The notes under the pieces: model-generated
Told to the model about the DNA's origin: nothing
Database searches by the model: none
What the model saw: only the letters and a program-made list of their open reading frames with translations
Made by a program: the position numbers and the translations under genes
Source of the DNA: Morganella sibonii
GTDB taxonomy: Bacteria; Pseudomonadota; Gammaproteobacteria; Enterobacterales; Enterobacteriaceae
Strand: one strand, 5' to 3'
DNA: 64,000 nt
Assembly (NCBI RefSeq): GCF_040560245.1
Contig: NZ_JAKMWP010000001.1
Part shown: positions 44,765 to 52,664 of the stretch, one piece after another
Layout of the letters: the number at the start of each line of letters is the position of its first letter
How positions within the stretch are numbered: the stretch's first letter is position 1

Positions 44765-45249
44765 GTGAAATGACTGCAAAAAATGTGATGCTGGCTGTCG
44801 GTAACACCATGATGGGCGATGATGCGGCGGGACCGATGCTGTTTGACCTGATGGAACAAAACCCGGTTGACGGCTGGATTGCCGTTAACGGCGGCAGTGC
44901 GCCGGAGAATGTGGCGCATCAGGTGCGGGCGCTGAAACCGGAACGTCTGCTGATTGTGGATGCGGCGGATATCGGCCTGAACCCCGGTGACATCCGTATA
45001 ATTGATCCGGATGATATCGCAGAGATGTTTATCATGAGCACGCATAACCTGCCGCTCAACTTCCTGATTGATCAGCTGAAAGAAGATATCCCGGACGTCA
45101 TTTTTCTGGGCATTCAGCCGGATCTTGTCGGTTTTTATATGCCGGTTAATGAGAAAGTCACCTGCGCGGTGCAGCAGGTTTATGATGCACTGCCGGGCTG
45201 GGAAGACCTTGGCGGATTTACCTTATTTGAAGGTGAAGACGAAGAGTGA
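44761..45249 (+). CDS. hycI: Hydrogenase maturation protease HycI
   Basis: A 162-residue nickel-dependent protease that clips the C-terminus of the large subunit. Seen are VGNTMMGDDAAGP (Asp metal ligand in the GNxxxxDDxxG loop), NGGSAPEN, VDAADIGL (second Asp) and STHNLPL (His). In E. coli hycI lies in the hyc operon, not in hyf. Here it closes the hyf operon, which fits the 32-residue extension on HyfG. Terminator follows. Confidence 0.94.
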   Translation: MSEMTAKNVMLAVGNTMMGDDAAGPMLFDLMEQNPVDGWIAVNGGSAPENVAHQVRALKPERLLIVDAADIGLNPGDIRIIDPDDIAEMFIMSTHNLPLNFLIDQLKEDIPDVIFLGIQPDLVGFYMPVNEKVTCAVQQVYDALPGWEDLGGFTLFEGEDEE

Positions 45250-45273
45250 GTCTGCTCCTCTGACTATCACAGA

Positions 45274-45302
45274 AACCGCCGCAGAAATCCGGCGGTTTTT
45301 TT
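45274..45302 (+). terminator. Terminator of the hyf-hycI operon
   Basis: AAACCGCCG pairs with CGGCGGTTT around a short loop, then T7. Its right arm and T-run are duplicated at 47084-47106. Confidence 0.9.
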
Positions 45303-45304
45303 AT
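45282..45304. repeat. 23-bp direct repeat, left copy
   Basis: Identical over 23 bases (starts CAGAAATCCGGCGG, then T7 and AT) to 47084-47106. It is the loop and right arm of the hycI terminator and flanks the hcp module on its left. Confidence 0.9.
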
Positions 45305-45314
45305 GGATAAGGGT

Positions 45315-45764
45315 TCATAATATCTTCCTTAATTCATCTTTACTTCTGAAAACTAAAACCCTAAGGATATAATCAATAAAATAAGACAACAGTGTTATTA
45401 CAAAAACAAAGTGTATAATATATGAATTAATAAGCCAGTCACTTACCAAAAACTCACTATTTCTATTATGTGAATTTAAAATCCAGGCAAAAATACAAAT
45501 TAAATATGGAAATAAAAAATAAATGCTAAACCTAAATATTGGAGTGATTTTAAGAACTGTTTTATATATAAAAATAATACTCAAAATAAATAAATAAATT
45601 AAAAAATACAGAGATAAAGTGGTTTGAGCGCCTATAACCAAATTAACATTTACAGAATGAGGGTAAAATCTGAAAAAATATTGATGGACTGTTTCAAAAT
45701 AAAAAAATGCAGTGCTTAATGAAAGTGAAAAATATAATATCAATACCTTGTATTTAGTATGCAC
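45315..45764 (-). CDS. Small membrane protein, candidate T6SS immunity protein
   Basis: A 149-residue, very AT-rich, aromatic-rich protein with about four hydrophobic helices (near 7-24, 42-65, 72-95, 110-135). It begins 11 bases inside the end of the candidate effector gene upstream, so the two are translated together. A membrane immunity protein right after a possible periplasmic peptidase effector fits known effector-immunity pairs. No family recognised; the immunity role is inference. Confidence 0.6.
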   Translation of the reverse strand: MHTKYKVLILYFSLSLSTAFFYFETVHQYFFRFYPHSVNVNLVIGAQTTLSLYFLIYLFILSIIFIYKTVLKITPIFRFSIYFLFPYLICIFAWILNSHNRNSEFLVSDWLINSYIIHFVFVITLLSYFIDYILRVLVFRSKDELRKIL

Positions 45765-46332
45765 CTGAAATTACCCCCCCACTTTTAGGATAATGCAGAT
45801 CAATTAATTTTTCCCGGAAATTCCAGGGATCCTCTCTGAAAATAATACTTTCCTCAAGTGAACTAAAAACTCCGTCACTGGATTTTAAAATTCTCAAAAC
45901 TGTTCTCGAACAAGTAAGCCAATCAGCCATACCATGAGAAAAAATAAGCGATTTTATTTTATCAGCTTGTTCTCTTGGTACTGTAAACTCAATAATTTGT
46001 ACATCAGGGCCATCCCATAACTGAAATGATAAGTAATCATCCCAGTCAAACTCCGGATAATCAAAAAATTCCCCGGAACTGCGTAGTGTTCGGGGTTCAT
46101 TTATATTGTCATAGCATTTTTTTGACGGGCAGCCAGAGTATCCTCCTGCGGGGTCATATAAAATAGCATCCTGCCCCTCACCGACAACTAAACCTGTATG
46201 CCCGATACCCCAATTATAATTAGAAACTACAAATATTTTCACAGGATCACTAATTAATGATTCTGAATGAACATCAGGAGAAGTAATAATTGGGATGTTG
46301 AATCTATTGAAATATACATCATTAATTTTCAT
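45754..46332 (-). CDS. Candidate Hcp-linked effector with permuted papain-like residues
   Basis: A 192-residue acidic protein without signal peptide. It contains GIGHTGLVVG (His45), ILYDPAGGY (Asp60) and WLTCSRTVLRIL (Cys141). The order His, then acidic, then Cys is that of circularly permuted NlpC/P60-like (YaeF/YiiX type) enzymes, whose catalytic Cys follows the His. Family members cut peptide or lipid amide bonds. It starts 9 bases after hcp and overlaps a membrane protein gene, so an antibacterial amidase delivered by Hcp is a good guess. I do not know a named family for it. Base composition is far below that of hyf. Confidence 0.6.
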   Translation of the reverse strand: MKINDVYFNRFNIPIITSPDVHSESLISDPVKIFVVSNYNWGIGHTGLVVGEGQDAILYDPAGGYSGCPSKKCYDNINEPRTLRSSGEFFDYPEFDWDDYLSFQLWDGPDVQIIEFTVPREQADKIKSLIFSHGMADWLTCSRTVLRILKSSDGVFSSLEESIIFREDPWNFREKLIDLHYPKSGGVISGAY

Positions 46333-46341
46333 TACATACCT

Positions 46342-46821
46342 CTACCGAATAGCTTCATCCCTGATTGAATAACCAGAGGTATTAGCAATATTATGTGAGC
46401 AAGTAATGCTCTCATAAAGGAGTGATATTTTTTCGATTGACTGTAAGTTATTGTCTGTTAATGAGTTAGGCGACTCATTAGTAATGCGAATAATAGATGC
46501 TTTAGTTAGTCTTATTGTCTTATACGGCGTCATAACCCCACTTTTATCTATACGGTAATAATTAAAAATACAATCTAGTAATTCATTATTAGCAATAGAG
46601 GAAAGTAATAATGGCGATGCTTTATCATCAGCCTTAGTCATAAGAAATGGTGCATGTGAAACATTTTGTTTTCGTGCTAAATCATAGGTGGTTGAATACA
46701 CAAGTATTTCATCAATATGATTTTCTTGATATTTGTTACCAATTGAATCGTAAGAGGAACAACCAGCAGATATAAGCCCTTGTTTACTACCTTTTAGTGT
46801 TAGATAGATAATGTCAGCCAT
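46342..46821 (-). CDS. hcp: Hcp-family type VI secretion tube protein
   Basis: A 159-residue Hcp. MADIIYLTLKGSKQGLISAGCSSYDSIGNKYQ-like start, DEILVYSTTYDLARKQN, FLMTKADDKASPLL and a C-terminal ITCSHNIANTSGYSIRDE correspond to the Enterobacterales Hcp2 type. I start at 46821, matching the family N-terminus; 11 further residues upstream (to 46854) look spurious. Hcp hexamers form the tube and carry small effectors inside. No other type VI genes are nearby, so this is an orphan or auxiliary hcp module that depends on a main cluster elsewhere. Confidence 0.88.
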   Translation of the reverse strand: MADIIYLTLKGSKQGLISAGCSSYDSIGNKYQENHIDEILVYSTTYDLARKQNVSHAPFLMTKADDKASPLLLSSIANNELLDCIFNYYRIDKSGVMTPYKTIRLTKASIIRITNESPNSLTDNNLQSIEKISLLYESITCSHNIANTSGYSIRDEAIR

Positions 46822-47194
46822 GTAATATAATCCATTTACATTTAATAATTCCATGTTGTCAGGCCATTAATTGCATGAATTACGTTAATTTGCAATATAA
46901 AAAAGTATATACCTAAAAATGCGAATGAAAAGTCATAGATTGAAAATCACCATTCCCCTGCGCAGTATTCAGCAGGAAATTGAAGAAAACGGGCAATCTG
47001 ACGGCAAAGCAGCACCGGGATTTCCGGGGTAACTTGGGTATCAGAAATGGCAGAGCATATACTAACCATTATGGAGTACAGTTCAGAAATCCGGCGGTTT
47101 TTTTATAAACACACGGATTTAAGGTCGGTATTTGATATCCGGGCGGTGTATTTTTTTTTATGGTCTGAGCTTTCTTTCTGAGAGTAAAAATACC
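46822..47194. other. Gap between hcp and the next lipoprotein
   Basis: Low-GC promoter-like sequence next to hcp (46855-46930), then sequence of chromosomal composition without a gene. The right copy of the 23-bp repeat lies at 47084-47106. Confidence 0.5.
47084..47106. repeat. 23-bp direct repeat, right copy
   Basis: Exact copy of 45282-45304. The left arm of the terminator is missing here, so it is a partial duplication bounding a 1.8-kb insertion that contains hcp, effector and membrane protein. Confidence 0.9.
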
Positions 47195-47509
47195 ATGAAA
47201 AAAATCGCTGTGATTATCCCGTTTGCCTTACTGCTGTCCGCCTGTGCTACCAAACAATACCCGCAGGCGGCTGCGATATCCGTTGAGGAATCTTCGTTAA
47301 TGGATTGCCGTGATATCAAAAAGGAAATTGCCGTTACCCGCAGCATTGAGCAGGACATTGAGAAAACCGGTGAATTTGACGGTAAAACGGTATTAGGGAT
47401 CCTGGGGGATTTTGGTATCGGAAACGGGATTGCCAAAGGGGATGCCCGTGAAAAAGTCTCTGCCCGTCTGGGGCAGCTGATGCGTTTACAGGAAAATAAC
47501 TGCCGCTGA
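47195..47509 (+). CDS. Small lipoprotein of unknown function
   Basis: A 104-residue lipoprotein: signal peptide MKKIAVIIPFALLLSAC with lipobox LSAC (Cys 17). The mature part has a conserved-looking MDCRDIKKEIA helix, a glycine-rich turn LGDFGIGNGIAKGDA and RLGQLMRLQ. An upstream in-frame ATG at 47132 is disregarded because the signal peptide starts at 47195. No family recognised. Monocistronic with its own terminator. Confidence 0.7.
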   Translation: MKKIAVIIPFALLLSACATKQYPQAAAISVEESSLMDCRDIKKEIAVTRSIEQDIEKTGEFDGKTVLGILGDFGIGNGIAKGDAREKVSARLGQLMRLQENNCR

Positions 47510-47514
47510 TACAT

Positions 47515-47546
47515 AAAAAAATACCGCAAATTATTGCGGTATTTTT
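47515..47546. terminator. Bidirectional terminator
   Basis: AAAAAATACCGCAA/TTGCGGTATTTTT with a 4-base loop, between the lipoprotein gene and convergent ybdD. Confidence 0.88.
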
Positions 47547-47567
47547 ACATGAAGTCCGTTGTGCCGC

Positions 47568-47765
47568 TCAGCAGCATTTCGGGCCGCCTTTACTGCCGTA
47601 ACGGGCATCCTGACGATCGCGGAAAAACTCTTCATAGGTCATCGGTGTCTGATCAGGATGGGTGTTTTTCATGTGCTGTACATAGTTATCGTAATCCGGC
47701 ACGCCAATCATCATTTTGGCGGTCTGCCCGAGATAACGTCCTGCTTTTGCGAGAGTATCAAACAT
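47568..47765 (-). CDS. ybdD: YbdD/YjiX family small protein (DUF466)
   Basis: A 65-residue protein with the family pattern AGRYLGQTAKMMIGVPDYDNYVxH and HPDQTPMTYEEFFRDRQDARYG, ending in a cysteine pair. In E. coli ybdD follows cstA and yjiX follows btsT; the product is needed for full transporter function. Here it follows cstA after 77 bases on the same strand, so it is the cstA partner. Confidence 0.92.
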   Translation of the reverse strand: MFDTLAKAGRYLGQTAKMMIGVPDYDNYVQHMKNTHPDQTPMTYEEFFRDRQDARYGSKGGPKCC

Positions 47766-47842
47766 AATTGTGACCCTGAACCTGTTGCGTACGGAGGAGC
47801 GGCGGTTGTCTGCCGCTCCTTATTTCACCAGTATATCAGATT

Positions 47843-49945
47843 TTAGTGGGCAGATTTGCTGTTTGCCACTAAATCAAGATAGTTTTCCGGCATCGGTTCG
47901 TACGGTGTTTCGTTATCAGTCGGTTTGTCTGATTTCAGTGCTTTCAGCGCGGTCTTCAGTGAGAAGACTGCCAGCACGACCACGACAACCATAAAGAACA
48001 GTGTCAGACCGGCATCGAGACGGTTATTAAATACCAGTTGTGACAGCTGCGACGCAGTGTACTGCGACGGGATATTACCGCTGTCAATCATAGCCTGGAA
48101 CTTATTGGCTACCGCCAGGAAGCCGACACGGGCATCTTCGCTGAACACTTTTTCCCAGCCTGCGGTCATGGTACAGATTAACAGCCACGCCATCGGTACC
48201 AGTGCCACCCAGGCGTATGCCTGGCGCTTCATCTTGAACAGCACCACCGCGCACAGCATCAGCGCCATACCGGCCAGCATCTGGTTGGCGATACCGAACA
48301 GCGGCCACAGGGTGTTAATACCACCGAGCGGATCGACCACGCCCTGATGCAGGAAGTAACCCCACGCCAGCACACACAGTGCAGTGGCGATCAGGTTGGC
48401 GGGCAGGGAATCTGTCCGTTTCAGTGCCGGGGAAATCACACCCAGTAAATCCTGTAACATAAAGCGGGCGGAGCGCGTACCGGCATCTACTGCGGTCAGG
48501 ATAAACAGCGCTTCAAACAGAATGGCGAAGTGATACCAGAAGGAGACATCCATCAGTCCGCCAAGGGCTCCGTGCAGAATATAGGCCATACCGACGGCGA
48601 GTGTCGGCGCGCCCCCTGCGCGGGAGATAATACTCTGTTCGCCCACTTCATTGGCGATATTGGTTAAGGTTTCCGGGGTTATCTGGAAGCCCCAGCTGCT
48701 GACCACACTGGCGGCAGAAGCAACCACATCGGTGGTACCGGCCGGTGCCAGCATAGCCATCGGGCTGTTCATGGCGAAGTACACACCCGGGTCGATCACA
48801 CAGGCGGCAACCAGTGCCATAATTGCCACAAATGATTCCATCAGCATGCCGCCGTAACCGATAAAGCAGGCCTGGTTTTCGTTAGCCAGCATTTTCGGCG
48901 TGGTGCCGGAAGCAATCAGGGCGTGGAAGCCGGAGACGGCACCACAGGCAATCGTGATAAACAGGAACGGGAACAGATCCCCTGCCCAGACCGGGCCGGT
49001 GCCGTCGACAAATTTAGTCAGCGCAGGCATTTCCAGCATCGGACGCATAATCAGGATGCCGATCGCCAGACCGACGATTGTCCCGATTTTCAGGAAGGTA
49101 GACAGATAATCACGCGGAGCCAGCAGTAACCAGACCGGCAGAACCGCCGCGACAAAGCCGTAACCGACCAGCATCCAGGTCAGTTGTACGCCGTCATAAT
49201 CAAAATACGGTGCCCAGGTCGGGCTTTCGGCCACCCAGCCGCCGGAGATAATGGCGAACACCAGGAAAATCAGACCGATAACAGACACTTCCCCGACACG
49301 TCCCGGACGGATGTAGCGGGTATAAATCCCCATAAAGAATGCGAGCGGGATGGTAAAGGCGACGGTGTAGGTTCCCCACGGGCTGTGGGTCAGGGCTTTC
49401 ACCACGATCATCGCGAGGACGGCGAGGATGATAACCATAATCATAAAACAGGCGATCAGCGCGATAACACCGGCGACATTTCCCATCTCCTCCTTGACCA
49501 GCTCACCGAGGGAACGGCCATTGCGGCGGGTGGAAACGAACAGCACCATAAAGTCCTGCACCGCACCGGCTAATACCACACCGGCGAGCAGCCAGAGCAT
49601 GCCCGGCAGATACCCCATCTGCGCCGCGAGAACCGGCCCGACGAGCGGACCTGCACCGGCGATAGCCGCAAAGTGGTGGCCGAACAGGACTTTTTTGTCT
49701 GTCGGCACATAATCAAGCCCGTCATTATTTTTAAAGGCGGGGGTCATACGGGTTGCATCGACTTTCAGCACTTTTTCAGCGATGTAGAGCCCGTAATAGC
49801 GGTAAGCCACCAGATAAATACAGACGGCGGCAACGACTATCCAGAGCGCATTGATCTGTTCGCCTCTGTTCAGCGCGATATACCCGAGGGCAAAGGCACC
49901 GACAATTGCGAGCAGTACGCCGGCAAGTTGTTTGAACGCTTTCAT
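47843..49945 (-). CDS. cstA: Peptide/pyruvate carbon-starvation transporter CstA
   Basis: A 700-residue inner-membrane transporter (E. coli CstA 701). About 16-18 helices; GYIALNRGEQINALWIVVA, GHHFAAIAGAGPLVGPVLAAQ, ACGAVSGFHAL-SGTTPKML and the C-terminal ETPYEPMPEN fit CstA better than BtsT. Start at ATG 49945 with AGGTGA upstream; 19 residues of open frame further up are not conserved. CstA takes up pyruvate and peptides when carbon is short. Next to formate hydrogenlyase genes this may matter for pyruvate-to-formate flux, but co-location may be chance. Confidence 0.95.
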   Translation of the reverse strand: MKAFKQLAGVLLAIVGAFALGYIALNRGEQINALWIVVAAVCIYLVAYRYYGLYIAEKVLKVDATRMTPAFKNNDGLDYVPTDKKVLFGHHFAAIAGAGPLVGPVLAAQMGYLPGMLWLLAGVVLAGAVQDFMVLFVSTRRNGRSLGELVKEEMGNVAGVIALIACFMIMVIILAVLAMIVVKALTHSPWGTYTVAFTIPLAFFMGIYTRYIRPGRVGEVSVIGLIFLVFAIISGGWVAESPTWAPYFDYDGVQLTWMLVGYGFVAAVLPVWLLLAPRDYLSTFLKIGTIVGLAIGILIMRPMLEMPALTKFVDGTGPVWAGDLFPFLFITIACGAVSGFHALIASGTTPKMLANENQACFIGYGGMLMESFVAIMALVAACVIDPGVYFAMNSPMAMLAPAGTTDVVASAASVVSSWGFQITPETLTNIANEVGEQSIISRAGGAPTLAVGMAYILHGALGGLMDVSFWYHFAILFEALFILTAVDAGTRSARFMLQDLLGVISPALKRTDSLPANLIATALCVLAWGYFLHQGVVDPLGGINTLWPLFGIANQMLAGMALMLCAVVLFKMKRQAYAWVALVPMAWLLICTMTAGWEKVFSEDARVGFLAVANKFQAMIDSGNIPSQYTASQLSQLVFNNRLDAGLTLFFMVVVVVLAVFSLKTALKALKSDKPTDNETPYEPMPENYLDLVANSKSAH

Positions 49946-50080
49946 AAATTTCACCTGTCCGAATGAGTAAAGAGGAAGTAGTTTCAGTTTGTTATTATCC
50001 AATTGTACAGGAGAGGAATAACACTTATTTGACTTAGTTCCCAGCAGTAACCTGCGGATAAGATGGATTTATTTCATTAT

Positions 50081-50096
50081 TGTTAGGTTAATCACT
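50081..50096. promoter_or_regulatory. Possible CRP site of cstA
   Basis: TGTTAGGTTAATCACT matches TGTGA-N6-TCACA at 8 of 10 positions, about 140 bases upstream of cstA, which is CRP-dependent in E. coli. Confidence 0.4.
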
Positions 50097-50230
50097 GTTA
50101 GCGGAATGTAGCGTGATTGTGGTTTCAGGGAGATGATAAGCATGCGGGGTAAATCCTGATATTCAGAGGGGATATTGGCTGAATAACCCCTCTGAACCGG
50201 GTCGGCATTAAACGTGTTTTACTGCGTTGA

Positions 50231-51241
50231 TCATGATATTCGCTTCAGGATATCCATGACATGGGTAATATCCTGTTCCGGACAGGATGTTGTCACCCGG
50301 GTGCTGAAATCAAATGAACGGTGAACGATATCGTCAATATCTACTGAGCCGGATGGTACTGCAGGAGATATGTGGTTTTTTTCTTCAGCGATACGGAGTA
50401 CCTGTGCTCTTGTCTCTTCTCTGATGGCATTGAAATCCAGAGGCGTTTCAGTGTATTTATCACATAACAGTGTATTATAAATATTCTCAGTCAGCGCGTA
50501 GTATATATCTGACCGGATCTTTCCTGTCATCATTGTTGTGAGTTTATCATGGTGGTTAAGTATGTCGGTTTTATGCGCGGAGTATTGTTTAATTAATTCT
50601 TTGTTTTCAACATGACTTAACGATTTTTCCATATGGCTGTTCAACTCTTTCTTCAGGTTTTCAGACATTTCAGGCATGCTTTTTGTAAAGTCATGACTTA
50701 ACTTCTTTTTTATCCCGGACTCATTAATTTCGCCAGTCAGGTAACTATTCAGTTTAAGAACAGACGGAGTGGAGCAGTTAATCCCGGGTTTTTCCAGTGC
50801 TTTGTTTCCGAGATGTTTTTCTTTTACGATATCAATGATCTTGTCCAGATCTTCCGGTGTTGTCACAATTTTTTTCTCTGCATACATCAGGTCAACTTCC
50901 CGTTTGATAATATTTACCGGTATAATACTTTTTTCCTGGGTCAGCCATTTTTTTACACCATCGTTGATTTCTTTTTGTGTATTTTCTGCCTTTTCGGGTT
51001 TGTTTTCGATACCATGGATTGATAATTCTGATTTATAAACAAAAGATAATAGCTGTTTGCTCAGCTTTGTAGTGTCAACCTCAATATTAATATAATTACC
51101 GGTGAATTTTACGTTCGTATTTTGCGGGGCATTTAAACGGTTCAGTAACTTATTCAGAAAAGGTATCGTTGACATATCCTTAAGGTTACTATCTTCTGAT
51201 GTTGTTTTTTGTGCTCCGGATAGTCTGTTGACTAAATTCAT
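50231..51241 (-). CDS. Hypothetical protein, possible secreted effector
   Basis: A 336-residue soluble protein of no family I recognise. It is rich in Lys, Asn, Ser and Ile, with low GC relative to cstA and eamA on either side, and largely helical. No signal peptide, no membrane segment. Residues 1-30 are Ser/Asn/Thr-rich and disorder-prone, as in type III secretion signals. It is transcribed away from the chaperone-effector pair at 51451-52619, from which it is separated by 209 AT-rich bases. The link with secretion is inference from location and composition. Confidence 0.55.
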   Translation of the reverse strand: MNLVNRLSGAQKTTSEDSNLKDMSTIPFLNKLLNRLNAPQNTNVKFTGNYINIEVDTTKLSKQLLSFVYKSELSIHGIENKPEKAENTQKEINDGVKKWLTQEKSIIPVNIIKREVDLMYAEKKIVTTPEDLDKIIDIVKEKHLGNKALEKPGINCSTPSVLKLNSYLTGEINESGIKKKLSHDFTKSMPEMSENLKKELNSHMEKSLSHVENKELIKQYSAHKTDILNHHDKLTTMMTGKIRSDIYYALTENIYNTLLCDKYTETPLDFNAIREETRAQVLRIAEEKNHISPAVPSGSVDIDDIVHRSFDFSTRVTTSCPEQDITHVMDILKRIS

Positions 51242-51450
51242 GTTTATTATTTCCTTTTATATTTAAAGAGAATGATTTTATTTGTAATGAAAATTATTTC
51301 TTTAATAAAAAGAAGATGGCCGATTATTTATCATCACTCGTGGATATGTATTCGTAAGAAAATTTATTTCTTATATGAATCAGATATGAAAGTAATATCC
51401 GGATTATTTGCCATAATGAAATCATCATTTCATTAATCAGGAAATCAGAG

Positions 51451-51846
51451 ATGCCGGATTTATCATCGTTTCATCGCACAGCTATGATGTTGTTGTGTCA
51501 TATCGGTCTGGACACGCCGAAACCTGCTACAGATCAGCATACATTTATGTTAACAATCGATAGTCGCTATTCATTATCTCTGGCCGTGATTGATGAGACT
51601 GACTGGTATCTGTCAGCGAATGTCGGGGAATTACCACACATTACGCAAAATAATGAATTGTTGCAAACCGTTCTGAAGCTAAATTCGTTAACACAGCTTT
51701 CCGGGCAGCCGGTGATTTCTCTGAATGAAAAAAATGAGTGGGTGATCTGGAGCCGTCTGTCACTTCAGGGAGCGGAAGACAGCCATATCATTGCGTTATT
51801 TGAGTATATTCTGAAATCCGCAGATTACCTGTCGGATCTTCATTAA
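51451..51846 (+). CDS. Type III secretion chaperone, CesT/Tir-chaperone family
   Basis: A 131-residue acidic protein. The pattern fits class I chaperones: an N-terminal helix (FHRTAMMLLCHIGLD), a central strand stretch (HTFMLTIDSRYSLSLAVIDETDWYLSANVGEL), a helix (ELLQTVLKLNSLTQ), strands (GQPVISLNEKNEWVIWSRLSL) and a final helix (IIALFEYILKSADYL). These homodimers bind an effector's N-terminal region and guide it to the type III apparatus. The effector is usually the next gene, as here (18 bases on). Confidence 0.75.
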   Translation: MPDLSSFHRTAMMLLCHIGLDTPKPATDQHTFMLTIDSRYSLSLAVIDETDWYLSANVGELPHITQNNELLQTVLKLNSLTQLSGQPVISLNEKNEWVIWSRLSLQGAEDSHIIALFEYILKSADYLSDLH

Positions 51847-51863
51847 TCACAGAGGGCGTTACT

Positions 51864-52619
51864 ATGGGACCAACACAGGGAATACAGGGACATCAGGCGA
51901 TTCAGACCCTGAATAATGACATTTACGATTCAGCAGGTAGTAACAGCTCATCATCGTATGTCAGTGCTTCCGGGATTAAATCCGTTTTATTAACTGCGTG
52001 GAATGCGGTTAAATCTGCCGTTTCCGGCATGTTGTCATCATTTGGTTTGCATCTCTGCGGACAGCAGGGCAGTGGTAAGCCGGGCAGAGAAATTGTGATG
52101 GATATATCTTCGCGGCCGGCACAGCCGTTACCGGGTATGGATGCTCAGCTTGAAAACAGTATTTATGAGAGCTGTGACGGGAATATCTATGATTCGGTTT
52201 ATGCTGCCGTATCAGAGCGTCCGGAGAGTCTTTACGCTTGCGTTGATGATGATGCTTTTGTTCGTGAGCCTGCTGCACCCCCGGTCCCAGGCTCACCGCG
52301 CCCGTCATTATCCGAATCGCTTTACAGTGAAATTGAAGAACCGCTGTATGCGGAAATTGGTGAAGGTCAGGATCAGACCCTGCCGCCGGTGAATCTTTCA
52401 ACTCATCCGTCATTATCGCGGTTATATGATAGTGAAGCCGGATCTCAGGTAACGGGTGCGGGCGACGATATTTATGCTGAGCCACATCAACCCGGAAATA
52501 CGGTCAGCACACCGGAGAATGATCCGCGGGGAGAGAGTGACTATGATATTCCCTGGAAATCGCAGCCGGATGAGCAGCTACAACAGCGCAGAACCCTTGA
52601 AAGACTGAACACACTGTAA
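51864..52619 (+). CDS. Candidate tyrosine-phosphorylatable type III effector (EPIYA-like)
   Basis: A 251-residue acidic, mostly disordered protein, encoded directly after a CesT-like chaperone. Residues 37-62 form a hydrophobic/amphipathic helix region (VLLTAWNAVKSAVSGMLSSFG). From residue 98 on, tyrosines recur in short acidic motifs: NSIYES (101), GNIYDSVYAAV (109, 113), ESLYAC (124), ESLYSEI (154), EEPLYAEI (162), SRLYDSE (188), DDIYAEP (204), ESDYDIP (227); NDIYDS occurs at 21. They resemble EPIYA-type sites phosphorylated by host kinases in other effectors. YAEP and YDIP also fit the YxxP motif bound by Crk-type SH2 domains, and YSEI/YAEI resemble Src-SH2 ligands. No enzymatic domain seen. 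Confidence 0.6.
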   Translation: MGPTQGIQGHQAIQTLNNDIYDSAGSNSSSSYVSASGIKSVLLTAWNAVKSAVSGMLSSFGLHLCGQQGSGKPGREIVMDISSRPAQPLPGMDAQLENSIYESCDGNIYDSVYAAVSERPESLYACVDDDAFVREPAAPPVPGSPRPSLSESLYSEIEEPLYAEIGEGQDQTLPPVNLSTHPSLSRLYDSEAGSQVTGAGDDIYAEPHQPGNTVSTPENDPRGESDYDIPWKSQPDEQLQQRRTLERLNTL

Positions 52620-52628
52620 CGTCACAAG

Positions 52629-52652
52629 TCAGTCCGCCCGCAGGCGGACTGA
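52629..52652. terminator. Hairpin between effector and eamA
   Basis: TCAGTCCGCC/GGCGGACTGA, a perfect 10-bp stem with a 4-base loop, between convergent genes. Confidence 0.75.
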
Positions 52653-52664
52653 CCGTTATTCTCT

